Assembly (NCBI GenBank): GCA_036897095.1 | Contig: JAYMSP010003006.1 | Location: 1 to 21,567, forward strand | Length of the DNA stretch: 21,567 bases | Direction of reading: 5' to 3' | Origin: Plantago elongata | Taxonomy: Eukaryota; Streptophyta; Magnoliopsida; Lamiales; Plantaginaceae | Part shown: in pieces, positions 17,299-21,567 of the stretch | How the letters are laid out: each line of letters begins with the position of its first letter | Position numbering within the stretch: the first letter of the stretch is position 1 | Translations under genes and position numbers: made by a program | Notes under the pieces: generated by a model | Told to the model about the DNA's origin: nothing | Seen by the model: only the letters and a program-made list of their open reading frames with translations | Database searches by the model: none

Positions 17299-19635
17299 TC
17301 ATATTGGTGTGGCACAGGTGGTTCTAAAATGTCCAGCCTGGTTACACCGGCTACAACGCACAATCCGTTTCGCCACCTGACTCCGTTCACCACTTCGTGC
17401 ACGCCTTTTCCTGGGCAGAGCTGGAGGCTGTAATGACTTAGGTGGGTTCACAACAATGTCTTCAGCTTCACCATATCCTTTATCTTCAGGTCCTCCAGAC
17501 ATCTCCTGCCACAGGGACCTGTCAGGGATAGGATGTATTGTTTGAGAATATGCCTTGCGATATGTTGCTACCGTAAACCAACTCTCTGTGAACCGATGAA
17601 CATTCTGCCGGCATGAAAGGAGAACTGCTACAGCATGAGAACAAGGAAGCCCGTATTTTTGCCACGAGTTACACGAACAACACCGGCTGCGAATGTCAAC
17701 CATGCATGTTCCTTCATGAGATATAACCTCAAATTCGACTTCATTTGCTTTGAGAACCTGGTAAGCTCGTGCTTGCTCGAGAGCATCGGATACTTGTCTC
17801 TCAGCAGAAGGAACCAATATAGATGTCCACTGCATGCTAGCTTCACGCCTCTCATTAAACCAAGTCATGAGTTCACGGCGAATACACTCCATCATTTGGA
17901 CTATTGGCAGTCCAGACGATTCAGAAATCCAAGCATTCAGTGAATCGACAACATTGGCAGTCAACTGTCCAAAACGCATTCCGGTGAAATGTGAATTTGC
18001 CCACAAGTGAGGTGGGATCTGTGTCACCCAATATGCAGCATCTTGGGACATTTGTTGTATTTCCATAATTTTCATATCAAACCCCAGGATAGTAGGAGCA
18101 CTTGCAGCTTCCCAGAGAAGGTTAACAAGAATACTATTGTTAAATTCCTTCCGGAAGCTCTCACTGAGATGAAGCATGCAAAACCCATGAAATGCAGTCG
18201 GAAAGTTTGCTTCAACTGCATCAACAATACTCTTCTGCCTATCGGACAAGATTGTGAGCCTTGGCATGTTCTCTGCATTGGTCTCAAGAAGGTTGTGTAA
18301 CTCAGAAAGAAACCACATCCAATTTCCTTCACTCTCTTCGTCAACAACACCAAATGCTAAAGGAAAGAGGGCCCCTTCTCCATCAAAACCTGTGGCAAAT
18401 AGTAGGGTACCGAGGTACTTATTTTTCAGGACAGCCCTGTCCAGGCCAATAAGTGGTCGGCAAGCATTTAGAAACCCGTATATTGAAGCCTGATAGGAAA
18501 TAAACAGACGCTGGAAACTGTTATCTAATGGATCAACGCAGACTGATGCAATACTTCCGGGATTAGTCCGTCTGAGTTCGTTACAGTACTGTGGCAAAAG
18601 ACGGTAATCGTCTTCAAATGAACCACGCAGAGAAGCCATGAACCTTTCCTTTCCTCTCCATGCTTGCTTGTATGACAGAGTTATACCATGAACACGGTGA
18701 ATCTCCTCTAGTAAATCCTTTGGCTTGCAGTGCGGGTTTTCTCGAAGTTGCTGTTCCACCGAACTAGCAACCCATTGAACCGAGGCTTGCTGGTGACCAA
18801 GATGATTTATTCCCCCACAGTTATGCTCTGCCTGGATAGTCCTAATGGTGAAAGTAGGAACACCTGGCAGTTTTGCAGCATGGACTCGCCATGGGCATCC
18901 ATCACTTGCGCATTTGGCAGTAAAACGAGTTTTGTCAGACTTGACTGTCTGTATCTCAAAATGCTGGGCAATCGCCATGTCCCGTAATGCCCTCCGACAA
19001 GCCTTTACATCAGCAAAGTCTTGACCAACAAGCAATTCATGCGTCTGAGCAGGAACCATAGTCCGACTTTGAATAACAGGAGAATCTTTCACAAACTGCA
19101 ACTCCCGAATGGAAAGATCTTCCATGTTACCGTTCTGATGGACAACAAGTTCCATCTCATCCTCAATATCATTGTTATCCAATAAAGCCAAACCATTACT
19201 TTCTGCAAAAACCAACTCTTCACCCGGTGAGCTAATAGCCAATTGTCTATCAAGCCTCACAGTTTCACCATGATCTTCATTATCTCCAACCTCCCCACCT
19301 TGATCCACACCCAATGCACTATGATCAATCACATCATACTTATTGTCGCACTCACTACCAGGTTCATATCCACCTTGCTGACACGGTAGTGATACCTCAT
19401 AATCATCATTTTGAGCCATGTAAAAACCAGCAATAGAAGCAGTATCTTGTCCCAAACCTATCTCAGTTTCGTCAACTGATCTCCCTTCCACATGAGGAAG
19501 CCGATTCTGCGGCAAAGTACGTAAAGAACAAGTCTGTCTCACCTGGTTACTACCAGTATGCGTAAGACCAAAATCAATGTCATGAACTGATGGCGTTTCT
19601 CGCCCTTGACCAATCACAACATCCTGATTTACCAT
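17299..19635 (-). CDS. MUG1: MUSTANG-A type domesticated Mutator-like transposase (MUG1-like, 778 aa)
   Basis: One uninterrupted coding exon. Residues 1-200 are acidic and poorly ordered. A MuDR-type DNA-binding zinc domain lies at about 200-275 (C242, C247, H271, C273). The MULE transposase core is about 395-575: D399 in GLDR, the ATGFDGEGALFPLAFG block, WxWFL, D465 in SDRQ, and C486-x2-H489. A SWIM zinc finger follows (C653-x-C655, C665-x-H667), then a basic PRKRRAR stretch (741-747) and a CCHC knuckle (C761, C764, H769, C774). No PB1 domain is seen, which points to MUG-A rather than MUG-B. No terminal inverted repeats flank it and the frame is intact, as expected of a host gene. In Arabidopsis MUG genes affect growth, flowering and fitness. 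The position next to FLK supports MUG1 specifically. The third acidic catalytic position appears to be Asp (D564). Confidence 0.85.
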   Translation of the reverse strand: MVNQDVVIGQGRETPSVHDIDFGLTHTGSNQVRQTCSLRTLPQNRLPHVEGRSVDETEIGLGQDTASIAGFYMAQNDDYEVSLPCQQGGYEPGSECDNKYDVIDHSALGVDQGGEVGDNEDHGETVRLDRQLAISSPGEELVFAESNGLALLDNNDIEDEMELVVHQNGNMEDLSIRELQFVKDSPVIQSRTMVPAQTHELLVGQDFADVKACRRALRDMAIAQHFEIQTVKSDKTRFTAKCASDGCPWRVHAAKLPGVPTFTIRTIQAEHNCGGINHLGHQQASVQWVASSVEQQLRENPHCKPKDLLEEIHRVHGITLSYKQAWRGKERFMASLRGSFEDDYRLLPQYCNELRRTNPGSIASVCVDPLDNSFQRLFISYQASIYGFLNACRPLIGLDRAVLKNKYLGTLLFATGFDGEGALFPLAFGVVDEESEGNWMWFLSELHNLLETNAENMPRLTILSDRQKSIVDAVEANFPTAFHGFCMLHLSESFRKEFNNSILVNLLWEAASAPTILGFDMKIMEIQQMSQDAAYWVTQIPPHLWANSHFTGMRFGQLTANVVDSLNAWISESSGLPIVQMMECIRRELMTWFNERREASMQWTSILVPSAERQVSDALEQARAYQVLKANEVEFEVISHEGTCMVDIRSRCCSCNSWQKYGLPCSHAVAVLLSCRQNVHRFTESWFTVATYRKAYSQTIHPIPDRSLWQEMSGGPEDKGYGEAEDIVVNPPKSLQPPALPRKRRARSGERSQVAKRIVRCSRCNQAGHFRTTCATPI

Positions 19636-19653
19636 TCTCAGTAAAAATAACTC

Positions 19654-20111
19654 CTATCAACAATCTTCACTCAGTTTTCCCCAATCCACCAGTTCCTAAC
19701 AAATTCCCAAATCCAAATAATGATAAATTATAGCAGAACGAAAGCATCACATCAGTTAATTAACCTACCCTATCCAATTCAATTCAGCTCAATCAACATT
19801 GAAAAAATCAATAACACTGTAAAATACTAAAATCAATAACACAACAGCATAAAGAATAAACAACAGTAAAATCCACCAATTGGCATTCACTCATCATCAA
19901 TCAGAAGCTAAAATTCGATCAATCATCAATCAAACAACGGAGAAGCACAAGCATAAATCAACAGATCGGATAACGCATAAACCAAATACATAGATCAGAT
20001 GAAAATTGAAATAGAGAATAATGAGAATTAGGGTTTATAGTAGAGGAAAATTGTAAGTTTTTGGCGGGCAATGAATATAAGTAAAGTTTGTTTATAGAGA
20101 AGTGAAAATAC
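19654..20111 (-). other. 5'-UTR leader intron of the MUG gene
   Basis: On the minus strand the leader reads ...TTTTTCCAG/GTATTTTC with the donor at 20111-20110, and the acceptor TTGATAG ends at 19654, 18 bases before the ATG at 19635. The intron is about 458 bp, AT-rich and without upstream ATG pressure on the coding exon. It carries a telo-box (AAACCCTAA on the minus strand, 20028-20036). Confidence 0.55.
20028..20036 (-). promoter_or_regulatory. Telo-box in the MUG leader intron
   Basis: AAACCCTAA on the minus strand, the same element seen in the FLK leader at 8949-8957. It lies about 75 bases inside the leader intron, close to the likely transcription start. Confidence 0.45.
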
Positions 20112-20226
20112 CTGGAAAAACGAAGGGCAAACAACACAAACCAGACCCAAAATTTAAGGGTATCGGAGATGTCGATGTTCAGAACAATTTTACAGACTAA
20201 CAGAAAGGGTAAATATGTCTTCCTCC

Positions 20227-20238
20227 CTATATATATAC
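20227..20238 (-). promoter_or_regulatory. Probable TATA box of the MUG gene
   Basis: A TATATATATA tract on the minus strand sits about 115 bases before the leader-intron donor, allowing a transcription start around 20195-20205 and a leader exon of about 85-90 bases. The upstream region to 20330 is otherwise unremarkable. Confidence 0.45.
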
Positions 20239-20329
20239 AATTCCTTCATTGTCCTTTTCCCTCCTCCTTTGGGTGAAAACTGAAAAACGTTACTCTTGTA
20301 AACAACGGTTTCCTCTTACTGAATCTAGA

Positions 20330-21567
20330 TGGAGAGTCGGATCGGATAAGATATTTATAATAGTTTGTAGTTACGGAACGAGAGAATAAAGGTTGTCAAC
20401 TTAATGTACGAACTAAAGCAAGCACCTAAGTAGTTACACAAAAAATTTAACAACATATTATATTTAAGGGTTATTCATTAATATTAATGGGTGTATTTTG
20501 ATTCAAGCTCGGTAGAATTCAAGCATTCTATGTTCAAAAAGTTCAAACATGTATTGTATACATTTTAAACAAAATATATGTTCTATCGTATTCCAGAGCT
20601 ACTGTTTTTGTTAAATTTTAATGGTATTTTTTATGATAAATATTTTGTGTAAAATGAAACTTTTATTATTATGTAATGATTTCCGTATAATATATAGATG
20701 AGATGCTTATTATATGAAGTAGTCTGAAATCGATCTTGGAAACCAAGAAGATGTGAAATCGATTTTTTGGCGCATGTGATCTTATTATTTATAATACGTT
20801 TCAAGGAGATATGGGGTATTAGACCTGTCATTTGAAAGATACTAATGTGCTAATCTTTGTTTAGAAAAGCATGTTGAAGATCCTATGGACCAAGTGAAAT
20901 ATGCTCGGTAACAGGTAGTCAAGTGTACATAATGAACTATACTCATCCAAATATTCCACACCCCGTCAGTAAAATAATAGTATGTGGTGTTGATGGGGGG
21001 GGGGTGGGGGGGGGGGGGGGGGGGGGGTTTCAAGTCAAAAAGCAATCATTCCAGATGCAATGCATTTTTCGCTGGAAATTTTTTGTGGGGGCACTCTGAT
21101 ATTTTATGGTGAACATTCTCTTTGTGAGGAATTATCGGAATGTCAGTTGCAAAGAGATTTGTTCGAGACTTCACACCTCAATCAAATGGATCTCATCTAT
21201 CATAAATGAAATTTCCTTAAATGTGTATAATAGGATATGTATAATAACATGAATGACGAATATCCATCAAAAATTTGAAGGAGTAATTGAAAATCAAATT
21301 TCTTTAATTATAAATCATAAAATTATCTTATGAGTTATATAACATGGGATTTTATTCATGATCGTAGAAAATATTCAAGTAAAAACTCGAATAGTTATTC
21401 AGCAAAAACACGGAAAAGAAAATGAAAAAGATACAAAATTCTGAAATTTACCCACACAATTCGACAACAATCACTTAACATATACTATTGATCAAACACC
21501 TTAACATGACGCAAAAACTTCAATTGGATGAGTTTTGGTAATCCCTGCAAAGGTTTTCAAGTGGACT
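20330..21567. other. AT-rich intergenic region at the right edge
   Basis: No gene is supported. Short open stretches at 20631-20831 and 20842-21045 on the minus strand are non-coding by composition, and the latter is proline-rich only because it reads the poly-G tract. A weak trace that might be copia RNase H is discussed under rejected items. Confidence 0.6.
20995..21027 (+). repeat. Poly-G tract (G10-T-G22)
   Basis: Ten G residues, one T and twenty-two G residues in a row. Long G homopolymers are rare in plant DNA and hard to sequence, so the exact length is doubtful. The tract can form G-quadruplexes. Confidence 0.9.

Noticed and set aside
17628..18987. Several open stretches on + and other minus frames across the MUG gene
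   Set aside because: They overlap the long 778-codon exon, which carries coherent MULE, SWIM and zinc-knuckle motifs; the others have none.
17299..19635. Active Mutator transposon
   Set aside because: The gene is intact but has a leader intron, no visible flanking terminal inverted repeats within the window, MUSTANG-type domain content, and a conserved neighbour. This fits a domesticated host gene.
20850..20990. Weak resemblance to a copia RNase H segment (a DPMDQ-like stretch followed by a possible MNYT)
   Set aside because: Only a few residues match, in shifting frames with stops, and no other copia domain is nearby. A profile search would be needed to support it.
1..21567. CRISPR array, tRNA or rRNA genes, bacterial operon signals
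   Set aside because: None were recognised. The window is plant nuclear sequence, and the repeats present are minisatellites, microsatellites and transposon remnants.

Overview
The window looks like nuclear DNA from a eudicot plant: it is AT-rich, its genes carry plant-type introns, and it holds Ty3/gypsy and LINE remnants, a pentatricopeptide-repeat (PPR) pseudogene, a FLOWERING LOCUS KH DOMAIN (FLK) homologue and a MUSTANG-type domesticated Mutator transposase. The species cannot be fixed from sequence alone.

Left part (about 200-6450) is a graveyard. A decayed, 3'-truncated Ty3/gypsy retrotransposon (probable 5' LTR, tRNA-Met-type primer site, gag, protease, reverse transcriptase, RNase H, start of integrase) breaks off inside integrase at about 4570. 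It meets a TATG/TA microsatellite and then the remains of a P-class PPR gene, itself interrupted by an AT-rich insert of about 570 bp. A LINE-type reverse-transcriptase fragment lies in antisense inside the presumed 5' LTR. No convincing gene is seen in 6500-8940.

Middle (about 8950-16400, + strand) is an intact gene for a three-KH-domain RNA-binding protein, best matched to FLK. I reconstruct six coding exons giving 530 residues, plus a 5'-leader intron. One intron has a GC donor, and the 2.45-kb fifth intron carries a C-rich higher-order repeat of about 550 bp.

Right part (about 17100-20240, - strand) is an intact single-coding-exon gene for a 778-residue MULE-derived protein of the MUSTANG-A type, with a 5'-leader intron. 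The two genes converge tail to tail, with stop codons 1.17 kb apart. From memory, the Arabidopsis FLK and MUG1 genes are also neighbours (AT3G04610 and AT3G04605), so the pair appears to be an old conserved neighbourhood. The last 1.3 kb is AT-rich intergenic DNA with a long poly-G run.

Functionally, the FLK-type protein is expected to act in nuclear RNA processing (flowering and stress genes in Arabidopsis). The MUG protein is a chromosomal gene co-opted from a transposase and is expected to act on DNA or as a regulator. I see no new multi-gene system. The points most worth following are the FLK-MUG1 linkage, the C-rich array inside the FLK intron, and the GC-AG and in-frame alternative splice sites.
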